Part shown: piece after piece, positions 44,757-57,355 of the stretch
Numbering within the stretch: position 1 is the first letter of the stretch
Layout of the letters: each line of letters starts with the position of its first letter
Assembly (NCBI RefSeq): GCF_022965805.1
Contig: NC_133101.1
Span: forward strand, 45,111,642 to 45,175,641
DNA length: 64,000 nucleotides
Source: Primulina eburnea
Taxonomy: Eukaryota; Streptophyta; Magnoliopsida; Lamiales; Gesneriaceae
Direction: 5' to 3'
Translations under genes and position numbers: made by a program
The notes under the pieces: generated by a model
The model's input: the letters and a program-made list of their open reading frames with translations, nothing else
What the model was told of the DNA's origin: nothing
Database searches by the model: none

Positions 44757-46167
44757 TGATAGGACTCGTTTTTACGTGTTTTTAGTGTTGGTTTTGAGTC
44801 GCATTCATGCATCATATTAGTTTGTTTCAGTTTAATTTTGCATTTTGTTAGCAGTAATTAGCATGTGATTGATCTCGTGTATTTTGTGGTTATTTTGTAG
44901 GAATTGAACCAAAAAGTGAGAGAAAATTTGTCAAAATATCGAAGAGACTTCGCTAGGGCGGTCAAAAGTAACCGCCCCAGCGAGCATTTTGGTCTGGCCG
45001 AGTAATTTAATGCTCGAGTGTCTCGCTAGGGCGGTCAAAAGTGACCGCCCCAGCGAAACCAGGGACGTGCTCGAGGAAGTTTATTCGAGGACCTCTCGCT
45101 AGGACGGTCAAAATATACTGCCCTAGCGAGAAGCGAGATTCGGGAAGATTTGTTTCCAACTTTTTGTGGACTCTATCTCACACCAAAACCTAAGAGACGA
45201 GATCAGCCGCTTTTTGTCATCTATCACATATTTTTTCATCACTTTTCTGGGAGGAGAGGCGAGGAGCAAAGGAGATTTCGAAGACCTCGAGATTTCCACG
45301 CGTCGTGGCCGTCATCCATCGTCATCTTTAGTATTTTCATTATTTAGTATTTTATTTCTTACATTGATTGTTGGTTTTTATCATGAATTTCAGTAGCTAA
45401 ACTCTAGATTTGTTGGGATTTGATGGGATCCTACCCCGTACTCGGTGTTATCATTATTTCTCGACGTTTTTATTAGTGATTTGTTTATGCTATTGTTCGT
45501 TCTTGTTTCAATCGAAGCCTAGCTAACTTCCTTTGATTATTTCATGTTTTTGATGATTTCGATAGAATAATCAACAATAGAAGCAAATAGTATAAACCAC
45601 GGATTTACAATTTTAGTTGATATACGGAATTGGGTACGTGTCGATAGTGATAGTTCACCCGAATGAAAGCTAGTGGATTCCATAGAATGTAATGCAATCT
45701 TGAACTGTTAAATATTTGAGGACACTTGAGTACTGCATGTTTATGATTAGTATTAATATAGCTCGACAGAGTATATTAATTAGTCTAGGGAATTCCGTCG
45801 AATGCACGAGTAAAAGTCGAGTGTAATTATTTAAACATGAGTGGTAGGTGAACTGCTAATTCCCAACAAATTCATTCCTCATTTGATTTAATCTAAATTA
45901 ATCATTGCTTTCTTGAATACGTTTTCTTTGCATTTTAATTATTTTAGTTGTTTAATTTACATTAGATTAATCATCAACTCATTTTATCGTTGCTAAAGAA
46001 ATTTTACTTGAAAATAAAAATAGTGTAACGCAATCCTTGTGGAACGATACTCGTATTCACTTACGTTTATTATAACTTGACTATCGTACACTTGCGATAT
46101 TTAAAATCGAGCTTTCATTTATAAGATAAATTTTGGGAATATTCACTGTGCAAGTTTTGCTCGATCA
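44757..46167 (+). mobile_element. Solo LTR with three hairpins (TSD AGAAG)
   Basis: This 1,411-bp LTR starts TGATAGGACTCG and ends TTGCTCGATCA, with AGAAG duplicated at 44752-44756 and 46168-46172. The end text (GTGGAACGATACTCG, CGTACACTTGCG) resembles Tat/Athila-type Ty3/gypsy LTRs. It carries three 32-base imperfect palindromes at 44951-44982, 45024-45055 and 45097-45128. There is no primer site or coding region. Confidence 0.88.
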
Positions 46168-46759
46168 AGAAGTCCCTCTCCTGCTTCTCCAATTCACGTC
46201 CTACGCGAATATCTTCGAGTTTTCGAGTGTATAAACGCAAAGGCTCGCCCAAAATATCATTTTTCTCATCATTCAGATCATAACATGTTGGTTTGTGTGT
46301 TTATGTATGAGAAATATTTTGATCTATTGTATGGTATCATTTTTGCTTAGTTTTGACATGAAGTACACCTACACTTTCAAGCAATTCAAGCTTTATTGAC
46401 TTCTTGTGTTAGGGGCTGCCGGTTTGCGGTGTTAGGGGGCTGTATACGTTAAGAGTTAATGTGTCAAAGGGCTGGAGTCATGAGTTAGTCACGTTTTGGG
46501 GAGGGCCGATCGGTCTTCTTGAGGGATATATGATTTTTATCTTAAAACCATACAAGCTATGAAATTTTCTGTGTCCCAAAACCCATCACCATCTGTTATT
46601 TTGAATTCTGCGACTTACAGGTTGGTTTTCTGGAAATGTGTTCAACATAAAATTTATAGCACTCTGTGTTATCTTCGATTCGATAGCAAATTCGTAATTT
46701 TTTTATAAGAAACAAGGGTAGATATTATTTTTTTCGTAAAACCATACAAGCTGTGAAAT

Positions 46760-49380
46760 TTATGTGTTTCCCAAGTAGCTTCCTACTCGGGATGATTCAC
46801 CCACTTGATTTGACCATGTGGATCACCTTGTTTGAGAGCCTCTTCTCCTGTCTGTCCAATATTTGAGCGGGTCCCTCCTTGAATGACAGGTGCGGTGTCA
46901 GCTGAAGTGGCTCATAGTTCAGCACATGCAAAGGATTCGACATGCACTTCCGCATCATAGAGACGTGGAACACATTATGAACTCTCGCCAGATTTGGCGG
47001 TAAGACAACTCTGTAAGCGAGTCTTCCAACTCTCTCTAGGATCTCGAACAGTCCAATGAATCTAGGGCTGAGCTTGCCCTTCTTCCTAAATATCATCACA
47101 CCCTTCATCGGTGCGACTTTCACAAAAACATGATCCCCTACTGCGAACTCGAGATCTTTGTGCCTATGATCTGCATAACTTTTATAACGGCTCTGAGCGG
47201 TTCTCATCATGTCATCAAATCCAGACCATAACTCTGTTGTATGCCTGATAACATCCGGACTCAACTCTTCCCTCTCTCCTACTTCATCCCCGATACACTG
47301 GCGACCTACACTTCCTCCCGTACAGTGAATCGTATTGAGCCATACCGATCGAAGCCTGATAACTGTTGTTGTATGTGAACTCCACAAGAGGTAACTTTGG
47401 CTGCCAGCTACTCTGGAAGTCAATCATGCAAGCTCGAAGTAGGTCCTCCAGAATCTGAATCAGACGATCTGACTGTCCGTCTATCTGAGGATGGAAGGTA
47501 GTACTGAATAGCAGCTTAGTACCCAATGCCTATTGAAGTCTCTTCCAAAATTCAGATGTCAATCTCGAATCCCTGTCTGACATGATGGACACTGGGATCC
47601 CATGCAGTCTAACTATCTCTATGATATACAGTTCTGCGTACTGAGTCATGGTGAAATTCTTCTTGATCGGTAGAAAATGAGCTGATTTAGTGATCCGATC
47701 AACTATCAACCAGATGGCATTATATCCCTCAGTAGTCCTCGGAAGCCATGTCACAAAGTCCATGCTGATGTTCTCCCATTTCCACTCAGGAATATGGAGT
47801 GGTCTCAGCTTCCCTGCATGTCTCTTATTCTCGGCCTTGACCTGCTGACATGTCAAACACTCGGAGACGAAACGCATAATATCCCGCTTCATGCCCGACC
47901 GCCAATAAACAATCTGAAGGTCTTTATACATCTTCGTACTCCCTAGATGGATGGAGTACGGGGTACTGTGGGCCTCGCTCAAGATATCTGCTCTCAAGAA
48001 ATCACTGTCAGGAACACATAGGTGGTCCCTATATCTGACTATGCCATCCACAACTGTATACAGTCTCTGGCCCTTAGCCTCGTGCTTCTGTCTCCACTTC
48101 TGCAACTGCTCGTCAGAAGTCTGCCCTGCCAAAATTCTGTCTCTCAATGTCGGCTGTACTGTGAGAGTAACAAGGTTTGGGGAATCTCCCCTGGCATAAA
48201 CTCCAAGCTCAAACCTCCGAATCTCCGTCTGTAGCGGTCTCAGTACCGACAAATGAGCAAACACTGAGTGCTTCCTGCTCAGAGCGTCTGCAACCACATT
48301 ATTCTTATCCACATTGTAGCTAATATCACATTCATAATCCTTCACTAGCTCCAGCCATCTCTTCTGTCTCATGTTCAGCTCTTTTTGTGTGAAGAAGTAC
48401 TTCAAGCTCTTGTGATCGGTGAAAATCCTGTACTTCTCCCCATACAGATAGTGTCTCCAAATCTTCAGGACAAATATCATTGCTGCTAGCTCAAGGTCAT
48501 GAGTCGGATAATTCTTCTAATGGACCTTCAACTGTCTGGACGCATAGGCTATAACCATGTCATGCTGCATCAGAACCATGCCCAAACCGAGCTTCGAAGC
48601 ATTTGTGTAAACTACGAACTCTCCCTGCCCTGATGGCATAGCTAGAACTGGTTCTGTGGTCAATGCTAGCTTCCGTCTGTCAAAGATATCCTGGCACTCA
48701 GATCCCCAGGTAAACTTGGCATTGTTCTTCGTCAAGGCGGTCATAGGCACCACGATAGAGGAGAAGCCCTGAATGAATTTCCTGTAGTACACAGCCAATC
48801 CCAAGAAGCTGCAGATACCTGTCACGCTCTTAGGCACTGGCAAATCTCTGACTGCTTCGACCTTTCTGGGGTCGACTTCAATACCCTCTCGAGATACGAT
48901 GTGGTCCAAGAATGCCACTATGTCAAGCCAGAACTCAGACTTACTGAACTTTGCATGCAGCCATTTGTCCTGTAAAGTCTGCAGTACAGTCCTCAGGTGC
49001 TGACTGTGCTCCTCCCTGATCTTCGAATAGATTAGGATATTGTCAATGAAAACTATGACGAAATGATTCAAGTATGGCTGAAACACGCGATTCATGAGAT
49101 CCATGAAGATCGCTGGCGCATTCTTCAAACCAAAGGGAATCACCTAAACTCATTATGCCCATAACACGTCCAGAAGGCTGTCTTATGCACGTCAGACTCT
49201 CTCATCTTCAAATGATGGTAACCGGATCTAAGATCTATCTTTGAGAACACCGACGCTACCTGAAGCTGATCAAACAAATCCTCAATCCTCGACAACGGAT
49301 ACTTGTTCTTGACTGTGACTCTGTTCAGCTCTCGGTAGTCGATGCAAAGCCACGTGCTGCCATTTTTCTTCTTGACAAAT
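46760..49380 (-). pseudogene. Element 5 pol: reverse transcriptase to chromodomain, mutated
   Basis: Reading on the minus strand from 49380: reverse transcriptase ([15 protein letters not shown] text with stops, then [18 protein letters not shown]), active site FIDNILIYS, RNase H ([31 protein letters not shown]), the integrase zinc domain ([20 protein letters not shown]), core ([38 protein letters not shown]), GPY/F-like end (SPRFIGLFEILERVG) and the start of a chromodomain (AQILDRQEKRLSNKV). Frames break near 48,500, 47,528 and 47,300. Key Asp residues of both the reverse transcriptase (FIDD to FIDN) and RNase H (TDAS to TNAS) are changed, each a GAT-to-AAT change. It is dead. A TRIM interrupts it at 49381 and its 3' LTR is missing. 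Confidence 0.88.
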
Positions 49381-49917
49381 TGTCACTCCTCGAGCCCGCG
49401 CCAGTGTGACTGCACAATGGGCCCTTATAGCAACTACTTCCTATTCGTCCTCGTTTTATAAAATTGATTAACCCAAGTTGCTATAGAAGTCCATAGTAGC
49501 CCAATATAAACTCATTTTAAATCTTTCATTTTTAAGATGTGGGAAAAGGGTATCACAATCACCCTCCTTCAGAACGCGACGTCCTCGTCGCGGTCTGACC
49601 CCTCGATCAACCAACACAGAGAATCTAGAGGTGGCTCATACAGGTTCAAGAGGTAGCTTCCATCATGTAGCACTTTTTCCCGCATAGCACTTATTTCCCG
49701 GTGTTCCATGCCGATGACCAGCTCTGATACATTCTGTCACGCCTCCGGCCTGAGCCCGCTCTTGCGTGACTGGACAGTGGGCCCTTATAGCAAATACTTT
49801 GTATTCGTCCTCGCTTTACGAAAATGATTAAGCCAAGTTGTTATAGAAGTCTATTGTAGCCCATTATAAACACATTTTAAATCTTTCATTTTTAAGATGT
49901 GGGACAAGGATATCACA
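49381..49917 (-). mobile_element. TRIM (miniature LTR retrotransposon) in the element 5 reverse transcriptase
   Basis: Two LTRs of about 180 bp (49381-49557 and 49735-49917; TGTCAC...TATCACA) flank 177 bp that hold a tRNA-iMet primer site on the minus strand (TGTATCAGAGC, 49721-49732) and a polypurine tract (AAGGAGGGTGAT, 49558-49569). The target duplication is CAAAT/CAAAC at 49376-49380 and 49918-49922, one base changed. The interrupted codons of the reverse transcriptase can be read on both sides. It has no coding capacity and depends on other elements for movement. Confidence 0.92.
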
Positions 49918-50025
49918 CAAACAGTACCAGTGCGCCCCATGGAGAAAAGCTAGGGCGAATGAAACCCTTATCTAGTAATGCATGAATGGCTATACCTATA
50001 CCATCAAATATAATCGTGTTGAAAC
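49918..50025 (-). pseudogene. Element 5 reverse transcriptase start fused to a protease remnant
   Basis: The minus strand reads GIGIAIHALLD, the start of a protease-active-site segment (normally ALLDSGATHSF in this lineage), then immediately KGFIRPSFSPWGALVLFV of the reverse transcriptase. The rest of the protease and the linker have been deleted. Confidence 0.75.
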
Positions 50026-50472
50026 TTATGAAATTTCTTATCGGATAACATCCCAAAATTCTCAAAATTTCACGAAATAATTCCAAAATATTTAAAATTT
50101 CAAATTTTTGAAATTGCAAGTTAGCCCTTAAAAATTTTGAAAATTACACTTTGGCCCTATGAAAATTTTATAATATTGCAATTCGACCCCTGAAAATTTT
50201 TGAATTCTAACCCCATCAAATCATAGAGTTCTCAAAAAATTAGAATTAAATCCTTGATTTATTTCGGAAATTTCAAACAATTAGGTCCTCATATTATCGG
50301 TTTATTACAATTGGGTCCTAAAATCCTCAAATTAAACAATTAAATTCTTAATCTCAACTAGGTAGAGCATGCAACCTAATTTGTTCTAAGTTATCAATCC
50401 CCTAATTTAATCCTCATCACAAGCATAAAATCCATGCAATCAAGCAATAAATCAAAATCTTAAACATAAGGG
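50026..50472 (-). other. Non-coding spacer between gag and protease of element 5
   Basis: About 450 AT-rich bases separate the gag end (TLITG near 50478) from the protease start. They contain loosely repeated phrases of the type GCAAGTTAGCCCTT and TTTGAAAATTACACTTTGG. Part of it (50,020-50,060) resembles sequence just upstream of the protease of element 6. Element 7 has no such spacer. The gag end reads ACTG followed by GTAACC, a possible 5' splice site. Confidence 0.5.
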
Positions 50473-51511
50473 TTACCAGTAATCAACGTCGAATCTGGCT
50501 CTGCCTCGGCCTCCTCGACATGCATAACATATGCTCAGCCAGTAGTGGGGCCTGTGTTCTTAGGGCAGTCTGCTACTTTATGACCCTCCTACCAGCAAAC
50601 GAAGCATTTGTAGGTCCCCCATAAACACTTGCCGATGTGGAACTTGTTGCACTACGTGCATAGATGTCTGTCCTCTGATTGAGGCGCCCCTGGCGCCTGA
50701 GGTGGTCTCTGCTGCTGGGGACTCCTAACATGTCCCTGGGGCTTCTGCTGCCCCTGCTACCTTGGGGGCCCTCTATACTGTTTCTTCTGTGGCTGGGAGC
50801 TGATTGAGTCTACTGTCTCTTCCGATGTACCTCAAAATCAATGTCTCGCAGCGCCTACTCTCCTTGAAAAGCACAGGTGGTGGACTCGTCATAACTCGCC
50901 GGTCTCATCTACATAACATCCCGCGCAGGGTGGGTCTCAGTCCGTCCATAAAATGCCTCAGCTTCTGAGCGGCATCTCTAGCAATCAAGGGCACAAAATG
51001 GCAGCCCCTATCAAACTTGCGGATAAAATCCGCCATAGATAAGTCCCCCTGTTGGAGACTCATGAACTCCCTCGTCAGGCGACCCTTGACATCCTCTGGG
51101 AAATACTTGACGTAGAACATCTCCTTGAACTGCTCCCAAGTGAGGGTGGCCAAGTTCACTCCGTGGGCAGCTCCACCCCACCATAGGGATGAGTCATCCC
51201 TCAGCATATAAGCGGTGCACTTGACCTGGTCATCGTCCCTCATATCAAGGTACTGAAAATGCAGCTCTAGAGATGGATTCCAACCCTCTGCTAGGAATGG
51301 ATCAGTGGTGCCCCTGAACTCCTTCAGGTTGAGCCGTATAAACTTCTCAAAAACATCGACCCGAGGTCTAGGAGCTTGCTGTACCTGCTCCAATAGTCTA
51401 GCCATACCCTCTAGTACACGAGTAGCTGCATCCATAGGTGGTGGTGGTGGTGGTGCCACCTCCAGGAATCTCATCCCGACGATTTGCACTACTAGCACGT
51501 CTGGGAGGCAT
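50473..51511 (-). pseudogene. gag: Element 5 gag
   Basis: The Gag protein of a chromovirus unlike that of element 1. It starts MPPRRASSANRRDE at 51511, then shifts frame near the proline/CCACC run at about 51450. The main frame (to 50905) contains VFEKFIRLNLKEFRGTTDP, SSLWWGGAAHG, QFKEMFYVKYFPEDVK and SMADFIRKFDRGCHFVP, the Retrotrans_gag domain. Between 50,900 and 50,590 the frame is broken by stops. Two zinc-knuckle-like pieces remain, CNKFHIGKC and CFVCW followed by EGHKVADC with a stop between them. The tail HVEEAEAEPDSTLITG leads to the spacer. Non-functional. Confidence 0.85.
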
Positions 51512-51754
51512 GATATCTGAATACAGTCCAATTTATAAACGTAACCCATAATGCAATTTAATCTATTTTTTCGAAATAATAAATCTTTAAATCATAAAAA
51601 TAAATAAATATGTATTATAAATCATCGTAAAACGATATCATACAATCATGCAAGCGATAGCAGTAAATCATTTAAAAAATAAAAGCTTACAGACTTGAGG
51701 CTTGAAGACCGAGCTGCATGAACTGGCGGTGGCACAACCCTATATAGGACCCTT

Positions 51755-51766
51755 GCTATAATACCA
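51755..51766 (-). other. Element 5 degenerate primer-binding site
   Basis: The minus strand reads TGGTATTATAGC, three changes from the tRNA-iMet site TGGTATCAGAGC, two bases inside the LTR start at 51769. A 240-base leader without genes separates it from gag. Confidence 0.65.
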
Positions 51767-51768
51767 AC

Positions 51769-54700
51769 TGTGACATCTATTAATTTAAAATGCTGCTATT
51801 TTTTTTTAAATCTCAGATTTTCGAAATAAACACTTGAATATTTTTACATGCATACAAATATACTAAAAAATATATGTTTAAAAAAAATCGTAAATATTTG
51901 ACAATTAAAAATATAGCAGTTTAAAATGGCCAAACTCATCTAATAAAATAAGTGTAAACATAATCGAGTAAAATCCTAGTAATCATCAACGTTTCAAAAT
52001 CAATGTAAAAAAAATATTCATGTCCTCACTAACTCATAAAATCATAATGTGCGGAAGAAATGTGGTCATCGGGTCGTGCACACACATCCAGTCTTGCCTA
52101 CTCAGAATTCGGCACCTCTAGTCCCCTCATCGTCATGTTCACTTGCATCATTCATACCTAGTGAGTCTAAAGACTCAATACACCTATACCGGAATAACAA
52201 GTACATATACATAGCACACATCAGTGAAAAATATACTGTAATCAATATACCTTTCATGAACTTAAAAAGCGTAGATGTAAACGTGTCATATGAAATCATA
52301 ACATTTTAAAACAACTCATCATATCATCATATACTTACAGATTTACTTTAATTGAACTAAGTTCATTAGTTGTCACTTTCGTATCAGCTTTATCGTTCCA
52401 TCATTATACGATGAATCCATCTATATAAAAACGTTGTACCCGGCGGCTGTCGGACATCAGCGATAGTATTACCCATCCACTGTTCTTAGGCCACATCATT
52501 AGCATTAAAATATAAATCATTAGCATTAACATATGGATCGTTAGTGACAACCAATTCCCATCCTTCAAAGCATCATTATTTTCATCACTTAACAAAATCA
52601 TGCATATACATAAATTTTCTTAAAAATCATAACCATGATGCATTAACATTTAAAAGCATGTTAAATTTGTGCTGAGGGCGCTGCCTGAACCAAAAACTCA
52701 CCCGGGGGAAAAATGATCATTTTGCCCCTGAAAACCTAAATTGATCGTTTTACCCCTGGACCTCTAAATTTCGACCCAAAGTTTACCAAACTCCTTAAAA
52801 AATCCAAAAACATATTTATAAGCATCCCTTAGACCTAACTCGAGCCTGTTACAAAGGTCAAGCAATTCGTTTTAAAACTTGGACAGGGTCCCCGGTTTTA
52901 GCTCGAATCGAACCAGAACTTAACCAAATTTCTCCGAAATTTTACCATACCTTATAAACACATTTACAGCCTTGAAACCCTCCAGACCAGACCCTTAAAC
53001 CTCTCGATCATACTCTGAATGTTGCTGGAAAAATTCAGTAACTCTCTAATCGAAACCCTAGGTGCAACTCTTCCCATATTTTCGATCCTAGCCTACAACT
53101 GACGGGACCAGCCACACATCAGCCCCCTCATAGCCCACCTTAGCACCCTACTGGACCTACATGACTCTCGGAAACAGCCCCATGCAAGCCTCATTGTAAA
53201 GGCCCGTATTTCGTATTCATAATTTTGCGGAATTATTAAAATTTTTCTAAATAAATAATTATCTTGTTTTCTTTAATTAAAATAAACGTGTAAATAATTT
53301 AAATTTAAAATAACAGCGGAAGCAAATATTGTTTTCAACCAACAATTTAAAAATAATCCAACGTAAACATCCCTTAAAAATAATCCAACGTATCAATTTT
53401 AAAATAATCCAACGTATTAAAACTGAGTTTGAATAATAAAAAGTGCATAAATTAAATCATGAGGTCCTCGGGTTTACTACTGCTGTCCCAAGATCGCTCA
53501 CTGGTCTCCGCCCGCGGTCTCGACCTCGTCAATACCTACAACAATCAAGTTTAGTGAGTCTAAAGACTCAACATGTATATATCGTGAATAACAAGTAAAT
53601 ATAACATAAAATCGCATGCATCATAAAAATAAAGTTTCGTAGAGCGTACGGTGAAAAGCGTATCATGAATAATTATAACTACGTGCATATCTGAAAACCA
53701 TACGTAAAAGCTTTGTTCAACAGAGCTCTGTCATAACATATCATAACATATCATAATTTTCTGGTAGAGATAATATTTCTAAGCAAGTAGCCCATAACAT
53801 AGCGTAAGCGCCTGATCAGACTAAACCACAGTATACTGGGCGGTAGAGATCAATCACAGCCCTTGGACTGGATGTCCGTACCCATACATAATCATAAACC
53901 AGTCGTAGGTCACCGGGCGGAGAGGTCCTCGGTTGCGCCTACCGACTTCCAAACCCATAAACATAAGGTGGCCACAAGACATATATCATGTATCTCAAAA
54001 ATAAACATTTTATATTTTTATGCACGTAATACAATTATAACCTTATTTTTACCAGATGAGTTGGATCGTTCCCAGGCTTGCTGCGACTTACTTCTAATAT
54101 GTGACATATGCAATAAATCTTAACTTGACAAAATTTTAACAATAGAACCAAAAACGAGACGATTCGGACCAACAACTTGATTTTTAACCATGGCTTCGTA
54201 CCAACCCGAACCAACATTAAACTGACGTTAAACCATGATTAATAATACCCCAAACATACTGAAAAATATGCATTATAACTGTAAAACACGAAAATAGGTG
54301 AAAGGAGTCCAAAAACATAAAACTCTCTTTCGAGAGTCATTTTGGTACCTTTCACTGTAAATTCTCGTACGACCTCTAAACCTGACCAAATCAAGAACGG
54401 CCAAAAACATGACCTTCCTAACCCATTAAGGTACTGTCCAGTCCAAGGCTATGGGCTAAAAGCCAACCAAGAACTCAAAAAAGCATAAAAACCGATGCTC
54501 ACAGCTGCTGGAAAAGTGCAGCATTAGCAGTTTACTTGTTTGTGGTGAAAATCCTGAAATAAATGACTATGGGCTTAAACCACTGCCCAAGGACTCTTAC
54601 CAACATCCTAAGGCATGGCTTGGACCATGGCTAAGGGCTAGAAGCCAACCACAAACCAAACCACACCCCAAAAACCAAAACCCACTAACACAGGAAATGA

Positions 54701-56416
54701 AATTCGAAATATGCACTTGTGTGGTTGTTTAAAAATTCTGAGGGAACCTTGACCCAAGCCTTGGAAGGACACTTTGGTCACGTCCTAGACATCATAAGGT
54801 AGGGATCTAACCATGTCTACAGCCCCTAGGACAGCCAGGATTCGAACACCCCCTTTAAACAACTCAAAGACAGAAAACGTGCACAAAATCTGTACTCATG
54901 GAATTGTTGCTGTCCTATCTTTATTGCAGAGTGTATGGACTGAAACAAGTGAACCAACAACACCTTAACACACTCTAATTCATGCCTAGAAGCAGCCATG
55001 TGTGCCTGGAACCGAAGCAACCACCTGGATTCATCAAAACAACTCAACCGTAAAGCTGAACACAAAGGGCCGTGAAGGCGTGCTGAATTTTCAGAATGTT
55101 TGCTGTCAAATTTCGAGTTGCTGCTTATATCATGAATATATTATGGTTTCAAATATCTAATATGACTTGATTGAAGAGCAAAGAAACAACATATACATGC
55201 CTGGAATTTGTTTTGAAGAAAAACAAATCAATACGACCATACGACGCGACGGAGCGGAGCGGAGTTAGTTTCCTTCTTTTTAATTCAGCTGCTGTTGCAC
55301 GACTTTTAGCTGCTGTTCTTTTCTGAAATTTTGAAATTATGGATGAAAGGCTGCTAGGTAATGAGGATGAAGGTTACAAGGGTGATAAAGGAGTCTTGAA
55401 GTGCATTTAGTTGAGAGTTACAAGTGAAGGAGTTGAATGGATTCAAATTGTTTCTTCTCCCCTTAGCTGTCGTTGCTTATTTCTTATTCTTGCTGCTGTT
55501 TTTTTTTTTTACTCAATTTTTGCTGGTATTTTCTGCTGAAATTCGAAGGTGAGAGTGTGTAGGAAATGTAGATAATGAAGATGAAGGTCTAAGGGGTGAT
55601 AAATGGGTATTGAAGTGCATTAAGGTGGAGGTTACAAGTCAAGAATTTGAATGGGTTTGGAATTGCTTCTTATTTCCTACTGCATGCACGTTAATTTACT
55701 TAGATAATGGTTTGAGGAAAATAATGTGGATTATAGTATTTGAATTTACTACTACTTAGTGAATTAAAGTTGGGACATGAATCCTCCATGAAGTGCAATT
55801 AGGAGTGGTTCGAATGGATAGTTATCAACCTTTGAAATATTTTAAATGTTGGACCCAAAATTATTATTACTAATTTGCATGGTATTTTATTGTTTAAATC
55901 TTGTATTTTAATTGCTTAAAGTTTAGCACCCTCGTTATATATTTTAGTGAATTTACATATTAATTTATAATAAACTCTTGCATGGCATTATATGGTTTAA
56001 AATTTAAGTATTTAAATGCTATGTTTAATTTCTTGAATATATTATTACTAGATTAATTCACCTTCATTTGTTCACATATTTTAATTTAAGCTTTAATTAA
56101 ATAATGAACCTAAAAGAATTTATTTAACAACTTAGCTCTAATTAATTTAATAAATCCTAAAATATTCTTTTTCTTTAAATTAAATTACTCATTGACTTAA
56201 ATTAAATTTAGGTATATTTTCTTATTATTAATCTTATCTCTAATCTCCAAACTCCGGCCCGGCCACGCGTATTTAACTGAAAAAATAAAACTAAACTTTT
56301 GCATTTAAAATAAATAGTCATGACTTGTCAAATATTAAAAATGAATTAGGCCCTTCATATATATATATATATATATCTATATATGATATATATGATATAT
56401 ATATATATATGTATAG

Positions 56417-56450
<34 letters not shown>

Positions 56451-57355
56451 CATTTTTAAATTTAAATAGTAATAATTATGCATGGCTTATACATAGTCTG
56501 ATTTTCGGGTCGTTACACTCATGGTGCACATGCTCACTATAACCTGAAAACACGTCACCCGAGTCTCACCCCCTTAACGATCGATCAACCAGCTACATGG
56601 ATGGTTCAGCGATGGTTGATCCTCCCTGGGTCGTGTCTCACACCCACTAGGCTCTTGTCCATGCCTCGGTTCAGCCCTTACACCTCCAGCTCCACCCTTT
56701 GTTCGATCCACAACCCAAAACAAGTCACACCTAAACACAACCTCTCGGCATCCACCCTACAGCATTCGGCCCTCAACCTAGCTTCATGTCTCCTTTATAA
56801 CATTGACTACAACCCCTGAATGACCAAATAAAACGGCAGCCCCTTGCAACAAATCATAAAAACGTGAGCAAGTCAAGATAAAGAAATAAGATTCATGTCC
56901 ACTTGTAAAAAAAAAAAAAATCAACCCCAAGGTGACTCATGCAATTTTTCAAACAAACACTTAAATATCTACATATTATTGGCGTGAATGAAGTGAAAAA
57001 GAAGAAACATGTGTGCCTTGATGATTATATGATCGGAAGCTTGGAGAAAAACGTGTCGGGGAAGCACCGGAGGAGCGGGGAAGGACTTTTCTCTTGAAAG
57101 CATGAGGGAACCTTGAAGTGGATGCTGTATTTTTTCGAAAATGATGCTGATGAAATGAGCGAGGGGCGGCAACTTCAATATAATAGGGTTAGGTTTGGCT
57201 TAGTAGGTTTAGTTTAAAATATAATACACTAATGGTCCGCTAATCATAATTAAATGGTTTAAAAGGGTTTTTGAGCCCATTAATCTCTAAAACAAACCCA
57301 TCAAGCCCCAAAACATTCCCAAAAAACATTTAGTTTTTTTAGAAATATTGACCAA
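51769..57355 (-). repeat. Element 5 5' LTR, split by a solo LTR and truncated
   Basis: It begins TGTGACATCTATT beside the primer site and carries the ACCTAGTGAGTCTAAAGACTC block. It is broken at 53194 by a 3.3-kb solo LTR and resumes at 56523. It ends without a CA terminus near 57,355, where pol-like sequence of another element begins. Short open frames within it (for example 52,049-52,309 and 56,601-56,819) show no recognisable domain. Confidence 0.75.
53195..56517 (-). mobile_element. Solo LTR, 3.3 kb (TSD CTCAT)
   Basis: It starts TGTAAAGGCCCG, ends GGGTCGTTACA, and is flanked by CTCAT at 53190-53194 and 56518-56522. The TTTAGTGAGTCTAAAGACTC block near 53,550 is in the same orientation as in the other minus-strand LTRs here, which sets the strand. 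It includes a TA microsatellite at about 56,357-56,451. No coding sequence, primer site or polypurine tract is present. Confidence 0.85.

Larger units (their letters stand above)
42678..46755 (+). repeat. Plus-strand chromovirus LTR fragment, interrupted twice
   Basis: It begins TGTAACGTCCCGAAAATTG, very like the solo LTR at 29,320 (TGTAATGCCCCGAAAATTT). It resumes at about 44,312 and again at 46,168. Its 3' end is lost where element 5 pol begins near 46,755. The remaining pieces show no gene. Confidence 0.65.

Noticed and set aside
54826..55065. 79-codon minus-strand frame
   Set aside because: Within the 3.3-kb solo LTR; no domain and no relatives in the other LTRs seen here.
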